Origin: CAIXSC01 sp040381235
GTDB lineage: Bacteria; Planctomycetota; Planctomycetia; Pirellulales; Pirellulaceae
Assembly: GCA_040381235.1 (NCBI GenBank)
Contig: JBEIHS010000371.1
Location: forward strand, 1-7,177
Length of the DNA: 7,177 bases
Reading direction: 5' to 3'
Every line of letters begins with the position of its first letter. Positions within the stretch are counted from its first letter, which is position 1. The notes under the pieces are model-generated. The model saw only the letters and a list, made by a program, of their open reading frames with translations. It was not told the origin of the DNA and did no database searches. Both the position numbers and the translations under genes were made by a program. Positions 1-5,495 of this stretch are shown here, piece by piece.

Positions 1-6
1 CACACA

Positions 7-1356
7 CTAATTCGTGCTCTCAGGCTTCGCTTCCGGCTTCGCCGGTGACTCAGCCGGCTTGGCTTCGGCAGGCTTCGCTTCGGCAGGCTTCGCTTCAGCA
101 GGCTTCGCTTCAGCCGGCTTCGCTTCAGCCGGCGTCGCTTCGGCAGGCTTCGCTTCGGCAGGCTTCGCTTCGGCCGGCTTGGCTTCAGCCGGCTTGGCTT
201 CAGCCGGCTTGGCTTCGGCTGGCTTCGCTTCAGCAGGCTTCGCTTCGGCTGGATTGGCTTCAGCCGGCTTCGCTTCGGCCGGCTTGGCTTCGGCAGCCGG
301 TTTGGCTTCGGCGGGGGCTTCTTCCGGAACGTCGAGTGCGTCTTCCGGCGTGGGGTTGATGTTGAGCCACTTGTTGCGCGTCGCTTCGGGGACCGAATCG
401 CGCCAGATCGACAGCACTTCGTTGATGTTCAGATGCGGGTTGCCCCGCGTGTTGCCTTCCTGGCCGCCCTGAACCGGCATCAACGGCGCCCAGAGCATGT
501 CGATCTGCTGGCTGTCGCCATAGTACGAACCGCCCGTGATCATCCCTTCGGCGTTCAGATCGAGCGTGTAATGGAAGTACATGTTGCGGCTGTACTCCGG
601 CCCCTGCTGGTACTCGCGGGGCGTATTCATCCGATACGTCACCGTCGTCTGGGCCTCGTAACGCCGCTCGGACAGCTTCGTCAACCGCGAAGTGTATTTG
701 TAAAGCGGGTAGTTGATCACCACTTCGCCCAGCGCCGATTCCAAGCCGAGCGGATGTTCGCCGCGGCCCACCCAGTTCGCCAGCACGACGTGCAGAATGG
801 CGGGATTGATCGCCGGGTCCAATCCACCAAGGAACTCGCTGTTCGTATACATGTAAACTTCAGCCAGCAGTCCCTTGATATCCGCCGGCGTAAAGGTCAC
901 GCCATTGCGCACCACCGAGTAAATCGGTTCCGCATGGCGGATGCTCGCCGACGTCCAGCCGTTGCAATGGCCGTGCCAGCCCGGAGTGCGGGAGCCGGCG
1001 ATGCGGCGAAACAACCCGCGGCGCCCCGTGGACCCGCCGCGCGACGAACCGCCCGTATCCTGCCGTTCCCAGTTAGATAGAATCGGCCGGCCATTGTTAA
1101 AGGCCTGGTCGTAACGGGCCATCGCCTGGGCCGTGCCGCCGGCGCGATCCGGATAGTCATGGCCCGAATAGGGAATGCGGTATGTAGGGACGCCGCCCGA
1201 GGCCGGCAAATCGGCCAGTTTCAGGACCAGTTCCCCGCCCCACCACTGGCGATAGGCGTCCTGCTGCATCTTCAGCTCTTCGGACGACATCGGAGCCGCG
1301 GCGGCCGTCGCCACGGCGGCCAGCCACACAAAGCCAACGTAAATGATTCTACGCAT
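7..1356 (-). CDS. Secreted transglutaminase-like (elicitor-type) protein with PAEAK-repeat tail
   Basis: This is probably an exported protein-crosslinking or amide-hydrolysing enzyme of the transglutaminase superfamily. Numbering is from the ATG at 1356 (449 aa). Residues 1-21 form a signal peptide (MRRIIYVGFVW, then an Ala-rich stretch). HGHCNGW at 128-134 gives a candidate nucleophile Cys131 followed by a helix-like TSASI; NPAILHV follows with candidate His189; GEVVINYPLYKY (210-221) and LDLNAEGMITGG...LWAP (265-291) resemble the blocks that, from memory, follow the active site in the TGase_elicitor family (oomycete GP42 and bacterial relatives). The expected third catalytic acid is not obvious: only Glu206 and Glu211 lie near that point. 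Residues 348-433 are 17 PAEAK-type repeats. An ATG at 1371 and a TTG at 1380 are in-frame alternative starts; 1356 gives the cleanest signal peptide. The stop is TAG, 6 bases from the window edge. Family call is moderate; the protein itself is secure. Confidence 0.75.
   Translation of the reverse strand: MRRIIYVGFVWLAAVATAAAAPMSSEELKMQQDAYRQWWGGELVLKLADLPASGGVPTYRIPYSGHDYPDRAGGTAQAMARYDQAFNNGRPILSNWERQDTGGSSRGGSTGRRGLFRRIAGSRTPGWHGHCNGWTSASIRHAEPIYSVVRNGVTFTPADIKGLLAEVYMYTNSEFLGGLDPAINPAILHVVLANWVGRGEHPLGLESALGEVVINYPLYKYTSRLTKLSERRYEAQTTVTYRMNTPREYQQGPEYSRNMYFHYTLDLNAEGMITGGSYYGDSQQIDMLWAPLMPVQGGQEGNTRGNPHLNINEVLSIWRDSVPEATRNKWLNINPTPEDALDVPEEAPAEAKPAAEAKPAEAKPAEANPAEAKPAEAKPAEAKPAEAKPAEAKPAEAKPAEAKPAEATPAEAKPAEAKPAEAKPAEAKPAEAKPAESPAKPEAKPESTN
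58..315 (-). repeat. 15-bp coding tandem repeat, 17 PAEAK units
   Basis: Seventeen consecutive pentapeptide units lie in the C-terminal tail of the transglutaminase-like protein. Most read PAEAK. One has an extra Ala (PAAEAK), one ends in Asn and one ends in Thr. Third-position differences between units (cag/cgg/cag types on the plus strand) show that the array is not freshly homogenised. The Pro/Ala/Lys/Glu composition predicts an extended, soluble, charge-balanced spacer, as seen in TonB-like and wall-spanning linkers. The repeat also leaves the opposite strand free of stop codons, which creates false open frames there. Confidence 0.95.
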
Positions 1357-1376
1357 GACGGAGGTTCCCATGGGAT

Positions 1377-1403
1377 TCAACGATCCGCGATCATGGCCCT
1401 CCT
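1377..1403 (-). promoter_or_regulatory. Strong Shine-Dalgarno with a five-codon leader frame before the transglutaminase-like gene
   Basis: On the minus strand AGGAGGG (1403-1397) is followed after two bases by ATG (1394-1392), which opens a five-codon frame, M-I-A-D-R, closed by TGA. The TGA overlaps the TTG at 1380, one of the possible starts of the downstream gene (TTGA overlap). This arrangement could allow translational coupling, or the AGGAGG may serve no gene at all. It is the best Shine-Dalgarno match ahead of this gene, but it lies about 40 bases from the preferred ATG at 1356. Function is uncertain. Confidence 0.2.
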
Positions 1404-1464
1404 GGCCGACAAACCGCCCCGTCCTTTCTCAACGTATTTGAGGCGGCGACCACAATATTAGAAT

Positions 1465-1501
1465 AAAAAACCCTCGGTGTGACAGACCGTCATACCGAGG
1501 G
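1465..1501 (-). terminator. Intrinsic terminator of the Gln-Lys repeat peptide gene
   Basis: Inverted repeat CCCTCGGTGTGAC (1471-1483) and GTCATACCGAGGG (1489-1501) encloses a five-base loop. Read on the minus strand it forms a 13-position stem with one A-C mismatch, followed directly by six T residues (1470-1465). It begins about 50 bases after the stop codon of the small repeat-protein gene and lies upstream of the transglutaminase-like gene. It should therefore end transcription of the former and separate the two transcription units. On the plus strand there is no T tract after the stem, so it is not bidirectional. Confidence 0.85.
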
Positions 1502-1553
1502 TCGAGGTTGATCCGTCAGCACCGCGAAATACCGCCAGTGCTTCTTTCCAGAC

Positions 1554-1739
1554 TTACTTCTGGCAGTGCTTCTGGCAGTGCTTTTGGCAATGCTTCTGGC
1601 AGTGCTTTTGATGATGCTTCTGGACCGGGCAGGGCTTCTGAACCGGATCCGGCTTCTGGATCGGGTCGGCAGCCGAGGCCGCAACCGTCATTCCGAGCAC
1701 CACCACAGCGGCGCACACAATCGCGCAGAACTTACGCAT
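1554..1739 (-). CDS. Small secreted Gln-Lys / His-Cys repeat protein
   Basis: No family is recognised. The protein is 61 aa: a signal peptide (MRKFCAIVCAAVVVLG..., likely cleaved near ASA at 21-23) and a mature part of about 37 residues made of repeats. Two Pro-containing units (PDPVQK, PCPVQK) are followed by one HHQK and four HCQK units that end the protein. The mature chain has eight Gln-Lys dipeptides, five Cys and six His. Cys and His at regular four-residue spacing suggest metal binding or disulfide cross-linking; Gln and Lys in every unit would also suit transglutaminase cross-linking. A clear Shine-Dalgarno (AGGAG, 8 bases before ATG) and an intrinsic terminator about 50 bases downstream show it is an independent real gene. 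A TTG at 1745 is in frame but too close to the Shine-Dalgarno. Function is unknown. Confidence 0.8.
   Translation of the reverse strand: MRKFCAIVCAAVVVLGMTVAASAADPIQKPDPVQKPCPVQKHHQKHCQKHCQKHCQKHCQK
1557..1616 (-). repeat. 12-bp coding tandem repeat encoding HHQK and four HCQK units
   Basis: Five 12-bp units occur on the plus strand: cttctggcagtg (three exact copies), cttttggcaatg and cttttgatgatg. Two 18-bp units with the same cttctg... start (1617-1652) encode the PCPVQK and PDPVQK versions. The tetrapeptide array therefore appears to derive from a hexapeptide array, or the reverse. Confidence 0.9.
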
Positions 1740-1908
1740 GGACAAGTCTCCTGTGTTGCTGAAACGTCTCCTGAACGGAACGGCGGCAAAGATAACGCAT
1801 CCCTCCGCGTTTTACCATAGTGCGCAGCCGGAAAATTTTGACGGTCGCTAAAGTTTCACGAACGATGCGCGCCGGCGCAACAAACAAGCGGCCTATCGGG
1901 CCCCGGTA
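1740..1908. other. Intergenic region between the propeller gene and the small peptide gene
   Basis: This 169-base stretch should hold the promoter of the Gln-Lys repeat peptide, since its terminator and Shine-Dalgarno mark it as its own unit. No convincing -35/-10 pair was found by eye. The 10-bp palindrome GCGCCGGCGC lies near 1870, and a GC-rich imperfect hairpin overlaps the stop codon of the propeller gene (about 1896-1920). Neither is followed by a T tract. No gene is seen here. Confidence 0.4.
1748..1752 (-). promoter_or_regulatory. Ribosome binding site of the Gln-Lys repeat peptide
   Basis: AGGAG on the minus strand lies 8 bases before the ATG at 1739. It decides the start in favour of this ATG rather than the TTG at 1745, which would leave only two bases of spacing. 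The octamer containing it (gtctcctg on the plus strand, 1746-1753) is repeated exactly 20 bases further upstream at 1766-1773. Confidence 0.7.
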
Positions 1909-3600
1909 CTACGGCCCCGACCTCGCCGTAAGTTCCCAACAGGCCGACTCTTGGCTGTTGCGAACCAACAGCAGGCGCCCATACAAGCAGACCGTGTTCC
2001 AAGTCTTTCCCTCGACTGCTTGAATCCTGCCCCGCTCGCGGTATGCCTCGGGGCTGGTTTCCACCCACGCGAGCTCGCCGAACTCGCCGAGCACCAACAA
2101 GCGATCGCCCACGAGCAGCGTTTGGCCGTGTTCAAACCCGCGTTTCTTCCAGCGACTGCGCCCGTCGCTCAGCGAGACGCACTCCAAAATGCCGTCGTTC
2201 AAGCCGTACGCGTGCCCGTCGTGGATCGAGACGCTGGTGAACTTCGTGCGGAGCACGCGATTGCTCCGCCAAAGCTCGGCGATTCCCCGCCCCAACGCCG
2301 TGTCGCTCGCCAGTTGCTCGGGAAATTCAAACAGCGCCGCGCCGACTCCGTACCCCTTCGTCAGCAGCAGTTGCCGCCCCGCGATCACGCTCGGCTGCGA
2401 CGTGTTGGCGCTGGACGAACTGCTGCCGGGCCAGTCGAGTTCCCAGAGCACGCGGCCGGTCGCCGGTTCGTGGCCTGTGACCGACGCTTCATTCACGCTG
2501 ACAATCTGCCGCCGGCCCGCCAATTCGACGAGCACGGGCGAAGCGTAGCTGACGTGCCTTTCGCCCGCCTTCCACACCAGTTCGCCCGAATCGAGGCGCA
2601 GGGCCGCGAGCGTCACGTAGGGGCCGCCGGGAGGTCCGCCGAGCGGCACCACCACCGTGTCGTCGACAATCAGCGGCGAGGCAGCGCGGCCCCAGGCGAC
2701 GCCCGCGATATCGGCGTCGGGCGAATTCTTCGTGACGGCGAAGATGTCGAATTTCCACAGCAACGCGCCGGTCGCGCCATCAAGGCACCGGAGCAGTCCG
2801 TGGGCGCCCAGCGCGTAGACCTTGCCGCGGTGAATCGCCGGCGTGCCGCGCGGCCCCACGCCGCCGAGGATCGTCTCGTGCCGTGTTCGCTCCGCGTGCG
2901 ACCAGACCGGTTCACCTGTTCGCACGTCGTAACAAGTCACCAGTTCCTCCGGACCGCGTTGCTCCATGGTGACCGCGTAGCCGTTGACCGCCGCGAACGC
3001 CGACCAGCCGGCTCCGATCGGGCGTTTCCACAGCAGTCGCGGCGGATGCTGGGACCAATCGCCAGCCAGCGCGATCGAGGGCTCGGGGAGGGCGGGAACG
3101 CCAAGCGGTCCGAGAAACCGCGGGAAGTCGTCGGGCGTGGTCGTCACCAGGTCGATGCCCGCGGGTAACGCGGCCACCGTCATCGGCGCCAAACTTTCGT
3201 CATGACGCGGTTGCCAGCGGAAACGAAACGTCGGAATCAGCGTCCCCGAGGTTTCCTCGATGCGCAACGCCCCGACCAATGCCACTACGACCGCGACAAC
3301 CCCGATCGGCAGCGCCAGCCGCAGCATGGGCGGCGCGGCGCTGGAAGCGGAGAACCACGTCAACAGCGCGACACCGGCGACAAACGTCATGATCAAGGTG
3401 AAGATGTTCGGCACCGCGCGATCGAAGCCGCCAAACAACCAGTGGCTCGCCATCACACCGGCCAAACAGAACGCCCAGATGATCCACTGAAGTTTGCCCG
3501 GCCACCACGACCGTGTTGGCGAGACATTCTCGCTTGGCGTGGCCGCGGGTATCCCGGAAGAAGGCGATGAATACGGCGAGGCGGGTTCAGATCCGGTCAT
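1909..3600 (-). CDS. Membrane-anchored PQQ-like beta-propeller protein
   Basis: The 563-aa protein has a Ser/Pro-rich cytoplasmic-type start (1-35), three hydrophobic helices (about 38-56, 65-83 and 93-113) and then a long soluble domain. DDFPRFLGP (157-165) resembles the 'DWPxFRGP' entry motif common before planctomycete PQQ-like domains. Blades are marked by repeats such as CYDVRTGEPVW (223-233), CLDGATGALLWKFD (272-285), LRLDSGELVWK (335-344), HEPATGRVLWELD (377-389) and CVSLSDGRSRWK (474-485). This is the BamB/quinoprotein-like fold. Such proteins often bind no PQQ and act as envelope scaffolds; no enzymatic residues or cytochrome CxxCH motif are visible. The start is ATG with no good Shine-Dalgarno; the stop is TAG. 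The Spy-like gene lies 231 bases upstream on the same strand, so co-transcription is possible but unproven. The exact role is unknown. Confidence 0.9.
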   Translation of the reverse strand: MTGSEPASPYSSPSSGIPAATPSENVSPTRSWWPGKLQWIIWAFCLAGVMASHWLFGGFDRAVPNIFTLIMTFVAGVALLTWFSASSAAPPMLRLALPIGVVAVVVALVGALRIEETSGTLIPTFRFRWQPRHDESLAPMTVAALPAGIDLVTTTPDDFPRFLGPLGVPALPEPSIALAGDWSQHPPRLLWKRPIGAGWSAFAAVNGYAVTMEQRGPEELVTCYDVRTGEPVWSHAERTRHETILGGVGPRGTPAIHRGKVYALGAHGLLRCLDGATGALLWKFDIFAVTKNSPDADIAGVAWGRAASPLIVDDTVVVPLGGPPGGPYVTLAALRLDSGELVWKAGERHVSYASPVLVELAGRRQIVSVNEASVTGHEPATGRVLWELDWPGSSSSSANTSQPSVIAGRQLLLTKGYGVGAALFEFPEQLASDTALGRGIAELWRSNRVLRTKFTSVSIHDGHAYGLNDGILECVSLSDGRSRWKKRGFEHGQTLLVGDRLLVLGEFGELAWVETSPEAYRERGRIQAVEGKTWNTVCLYGRLLLVRNSQESACWELTARSGP

Positions 3601-3629
3601 GAGCTGTAATCGCGTCCCGTTCGCGGCGG

Positions 3630-3644
3630 GGCCGCTTCGCGGCC
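3630..3644 (-). other. Perfect 6-bp hairpin with GAA loop in the propeller gene leader
   Basis: On the minus strand GGCCGC-GAA-GCGGCC forms a perfect stem of six GC pairs with a three-base loop about 30 bases before the ATG. Its centre, GCGAAGC, is a known exceptionally stable DNA mini-hairpin. No T tract follows, so it is not an intrinsic terminator. It may affect translation or mRNA stability, or may have no role. Confidence 0.45.
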
Positions 3645-3730
3645 GGCAGCGCGGGCTGGCGCCTCCGAGTTATAGAACGACAGCGAACAGGTGCTCGAAC
3701 GCAGGTTGCACGCCACGCGCGGGCTTCCCG

Positions 3731-3795
3731 GCATGCTCGAACGGCATGCTCGAACGGCATGCTCGAACGGCATGCTCGAACGGCACGCTCGAATG
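3731..3795. repeat. 13-bp intergenic tandem repeat, five units
   Basis: Four exact copies of GCATGCTCGAACG (3731-3782) are followed by one variant, gcacgctcgaatg (3783-3795). The array ends 36 bases from the stop codon of the Spy-like gene. Units contain the palindromes GCATGC and TCGA. There are no spacers, so this is not a CRISPR array. Confidence 0.95.
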
Positions 3796-3831
3796 CACAG
3801 CCGACGAACGGCGTGGTTGCGGCCCGAGGTG

Positions 3832-4815
3832 TCACGGAGCGGTCGGGAGCCCGAATCGCGGTCGGCCGGCAGCGCCGGGGCCGGGGGGACCGGCCGGCGC
3901 GGCCCCTGACGCTGTCCCGGGCGCGGCGCGGTCGGCGGCGGGCAGGGGCGGTTTGGCTTGCAGATCGGCCCCAACCAGTTTGGCGAGCGATTCGCGTTGT
4001 TCGGGCGTCAGCACGTCTTGGACGATGTCCTTGACCAGCTGTTTCCGTAGCTCGTCGACTTTGCGACGCAGTTCGAGTTCCGCTTCGCGTTGCTTCTCGG
4101 CCAGACGTTTCTTTTGTTCGTCGGTGAGTCCGAGCGAATTGGCGAGTTCGCCGCCGGCAAGCGCGTTGACTCCGCGATTGCGCATCTGCAGTTGAACGCG
4201 CATCTGTTTGAGCCGTTCCACTTGGTGGGGCAAGAGGATTTCCGCGACGCGCCGCTGCGATTCTTCCTTCAGCCGGGTTTCGGTTTGCTTGGCGACTTCC
4301 GCGATCTTGGCCGGTTCCATTTGACGGATGTCGGCGAACGCCTTGGTGCGTTGCTCTTGCAGGTCGCGGCGGACGATCGCCAGCCGGTCTTTCTGTTCGG
4401 GAATCAGGCCGATGTCGTCGTGGTATTGTTCCAGTTGAAGCAGCCCGAGGTCATCCTGCGGCACCCAGCCACCGCCAAAACCACCGCCAAAACCGCCGCC
4501 GGGGTTAGCGAACTGAATGCCGCCGCCGTTGAGATTCAGTCCGAAAGCCCGGCCTTCGGCTGGTCCGGCGGAGAAGACGATTCCACCGCCCTCGCCAGCG
4601 ACCGCCTCGAGAGTGATGACCTGCGGAATGGCGATCGCCGGGATGGCGTTCGGGGCGCCATTGCCGGGGGCATTTCCCGGGGCGGGGCCAGACGCGTTGC
4701 CAAGCCCGGCACCGGGCTCTTGAGCGGCCAGCGGCCGGAAGGCGGCAGCGAGGGCGAGGCATGCGACGAGCGCGCTTACCGCCAGCGACCGAGTGTGACG
4801 CGAAACGTAACGCAT
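3832..4815 (-). CDS. Secreted Spy/CpxP-like (LTxxQ) helical protein
   Basis: The 327-aa protein begins with a signal peptide (about 1-31, LAVSALVACLALAAAF then LAAQ). A flexible Gly/Pro/Asn stretch follows to about 120, including GGGFGGGFGGG encoded by 12-bp repeats at 4469-4504. Residues 124-285 are highly charged and helical. Two similar halves each begin with an LTxxQ-like motif: IGLIPEQKDRL (135-145) with its helices to about 215, and LGLTDEQKKRLAE (228-240) followed by VLTPEQRESLAKL (268-280). LTxxQ marks the Spy/CpxP family of periplasmic chaperone or stress-sensing proteins; many planctomycete proteins carry the motif without known function. A disordered Pro/Ala/Gly tail (287-327) ends the protein. 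The start is fixed by GGAG six bases before the ATG. The gene is flanked on both sides by 13-bp tandem arrays. A chaperone role is inferred only from the motif. Confidence 0.85.
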   Translation of the reverse strand: MRYVSRHTRSLAVSALVACLALAAAFRPLAAQEPGAGLGNASGPAPGNAPGNGAPNAIPAIAIPQVITLEAVAGEGGGIVFSAGPAEGRAFGLNLNGGGIQFANPGGGFGGGFGGGWVPQDDLGLLQLEQYHDDIGLIPEQKDRLAIVRRDLQEQRTKAFADIRQMEPAKIAEVAKQTETRLKEESQRRVAEILLPHQVERLKQMRVQLQMRNRGVNALAGGELANSLGLTDEQKKRLAEKQREAELELRRKVDELRKQLVKDIVQDVLTPEQRESLAKLVGADLQAKPPLPAADRAAPGTASGAAPAGPPGPGAAGRPRFGLPTAP

Positions 4816-4821
4816 GATTGA

Positions 4822-4825
4822 CTCC
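4822..4825 (-). promoter_or_regulatory. Ribosome binding site of the Spy-like gene
   Basis: GGAG on the minus strand lies six bases before the ATG at 4815. It belongs to the gene-proximal unit of the 13-bp array, so the repeat itself supplies the Shine-Dalgarno. It supports the ATG at 4815 as the start. Confidence 0.65.
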
Positions 4826-4899
4826 GAAGGTTGGCTCCGAAGGTTGGCTCCGAAGAATGGCTCCGAGGAATGGCTCCAGCGAATGGCTCCGGCGAATAT
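4822..4899 (-). repeat. 13-bp tandem repeat in the leader of the Spy-like gene, six units
   Basis: Six contiguous 13-bp units occur on the plus strand: CTCCGAAGGTTGG twice, then ctccgaagaatgg, ctccgaggaatgg, ctccagcgaatgg and ctccggcgaatat, increasingly diverged away from the gene. On the minus strand every unit ends in GGAG, so the array presents the ribosome-binding core six times, the last one correctly spaced from the ATG. Confidence 0.95.
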
Positions 4900-4958
4900 C
4901 GGCGGTGAACGCTACCCGATCGCCCATTGGCTTAGTCGACGACGATACCACCGGCCGG

Positions 4959-5495
4959 TCATTCCTGCCACTGCAAGCTGGCGACCGCTCGGCGAATCTC
5001 TTCGCGGGCGGCGGCGTCGCTGTCCGAGTAGATCCCCAGGAAGGAGAAGACGCGTCCGCCGCGAGCGACGCTGGCCACTTCCTTGATCAGCGGTTCGTTG
5101 CCGATCGTGGCCGCGAAGCGCTGGGCGTTGGCGGGAGGGGCCGGTTTGCCGGGGTCGGCGGACAACGGTCGCCAGGCTCGAGCGCCGTGGGACGGGCCGG
5201 CATGGTGCGCGGCGACCTCGGCCTCCGGCAGCGCGGGCAGGCAGAGCGTTTCGAACACCGCGCCGCGCGGCGATGTGCTCAAGCGGTACCGCACCAGCAG
5301 GAATTCGGCTTCCAGCGACTCGGGAAGTTGCGCGTTCGCCACTTGCTTCCAGCCTTGGGGCACCAGAAAGCGGAATCCGGCCGAGTCGTTTAAGTAGACT
5401 GGGCCGTCGCTAAGCGCCGGCGCCTGGGGCTCTGCCGAACACCCACACAACATCAGCAGCAGGGCCACCATGGGGAATCGCGGGCGGTGATACAT
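4959..5495 (-). CDS. Small lipoprotein, possibly PsbP/DcrB-like
   Basis: The 178-aa protein starts MYHRPRFPMVALLLMLCGCSAEP: a short basic n-region, a hydrophobic core and a lipobox-like LCGC with Cys19 as the predicted lipidated residue. The mature part runs YLNDSAGFRFLVPQGW (34-49), a pattern typical of the first strand of PsbP/Mog1/DcrB-like domains, and ends in a helix (AREEIRRAVASLQ, 163-175) as those domains usually do. The family call is inference from these two motifs; length (about 150 residues after the lipobox) is compatible. The reading frame stays open far upstream, to 6782, but that part lies opposite the coding region of the plus-strand propeller gene and lacks any signal; the ATG at 5495 gives the lipoprotein signal. 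No clear Shine-Dalgarno. It is transcribed divergently from the second propeller gene. Confidence 0.85.
   Translation of the reverse strand: MYHRPRFPMVALLLMLCGCSAEPQAPALSDGPVYLNDSAGFRFLVPQGWKQVANAQLPESLEAEFLLVRYRLSTSPRGAVFETLCLPALPEAEVAAHHAGPSHGARAWRPLSADPGKPAPPANAQRFAATIGNEPLIKEVASVARGGRVFSFLGIYSDSDAAAREEIRRAVASLQWQE

Larger units (their letters stand above)
3601..3831. other. Intergenic region upstream of the propeller gene
   Basis: The 231-base stretch contains no credible gene. It holds a 13-bp tandem array (3731-3795) and a stable hairpin (3630-3644), listed separately. A degenerate single copy of the 13-mer core, GTGCTCGAACG, lies at 3691-3701. Short open frames across the array read as Arg/Ala/Cys-rich repeats in several frames and have no start signals, so they are products of the repeat. 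Confidence 0.7.
4816..4958. other. Intergenic region between the lipoprotein and Spy-like genes
   Basis: More than half of the 143 bases is the 13-bp array at 4822-4899. The remaining 59 bases next to the lipoprotein stop codon show no hairpin followed by a T tract and no clear promoter. The two genes may be read together or the array may follow a promoter within these 59 bases. Confidence 0.4.

Noticed and set aside
14..472. Plus-strand open frames reading as Gly-Phe-Ala-Ser-Ala or Ser-Leu-Arg-Gln-Ala repeats
   Set aside because: They are antisense readings of the PAEAK array, which has no stops in several frames; the minus-strand protein has a signal peptide and a non-repeat domain.
1866..1880. 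Palindrome GCGCCGGCGC as a terminator or operator
   Set aside because: It is short, made only of G and C in GC-rich DNA, with no T tract and no second copy.
1896..1920. GC-rich hairpin over the stop codon of the propeller gene as a terminator
   Set aside because: The stem has an internal mismatch and no T tract follows on either strand.
1951..3168. Long plus-strand open frame of 405 codons
   Set aside because: It is the GC-rich antisense shadow of the propeller gene, with Arg/Ala/His-rich translation and no domain.
3731..3795. Possible CRISPR array
   Set aside because: Units are 13 bp and directly adjacent with no spacers.
3587..3974. Small open frames across the 13-bp array, rich in Cys and Arg
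   Set aside because: Their repeats appear in several frames because 13 is not a multiple of three, and none has a ribosome binding site or sensible composition.
4505..4951. Minus-strand frame reading through the 13-bp leader array into the Spy-like gene
   Set aside because: It is out of frame with the Spy-like protein and lacks a signal peptide; the array provides a ribosome binding site for the ATG at 4815 instead.
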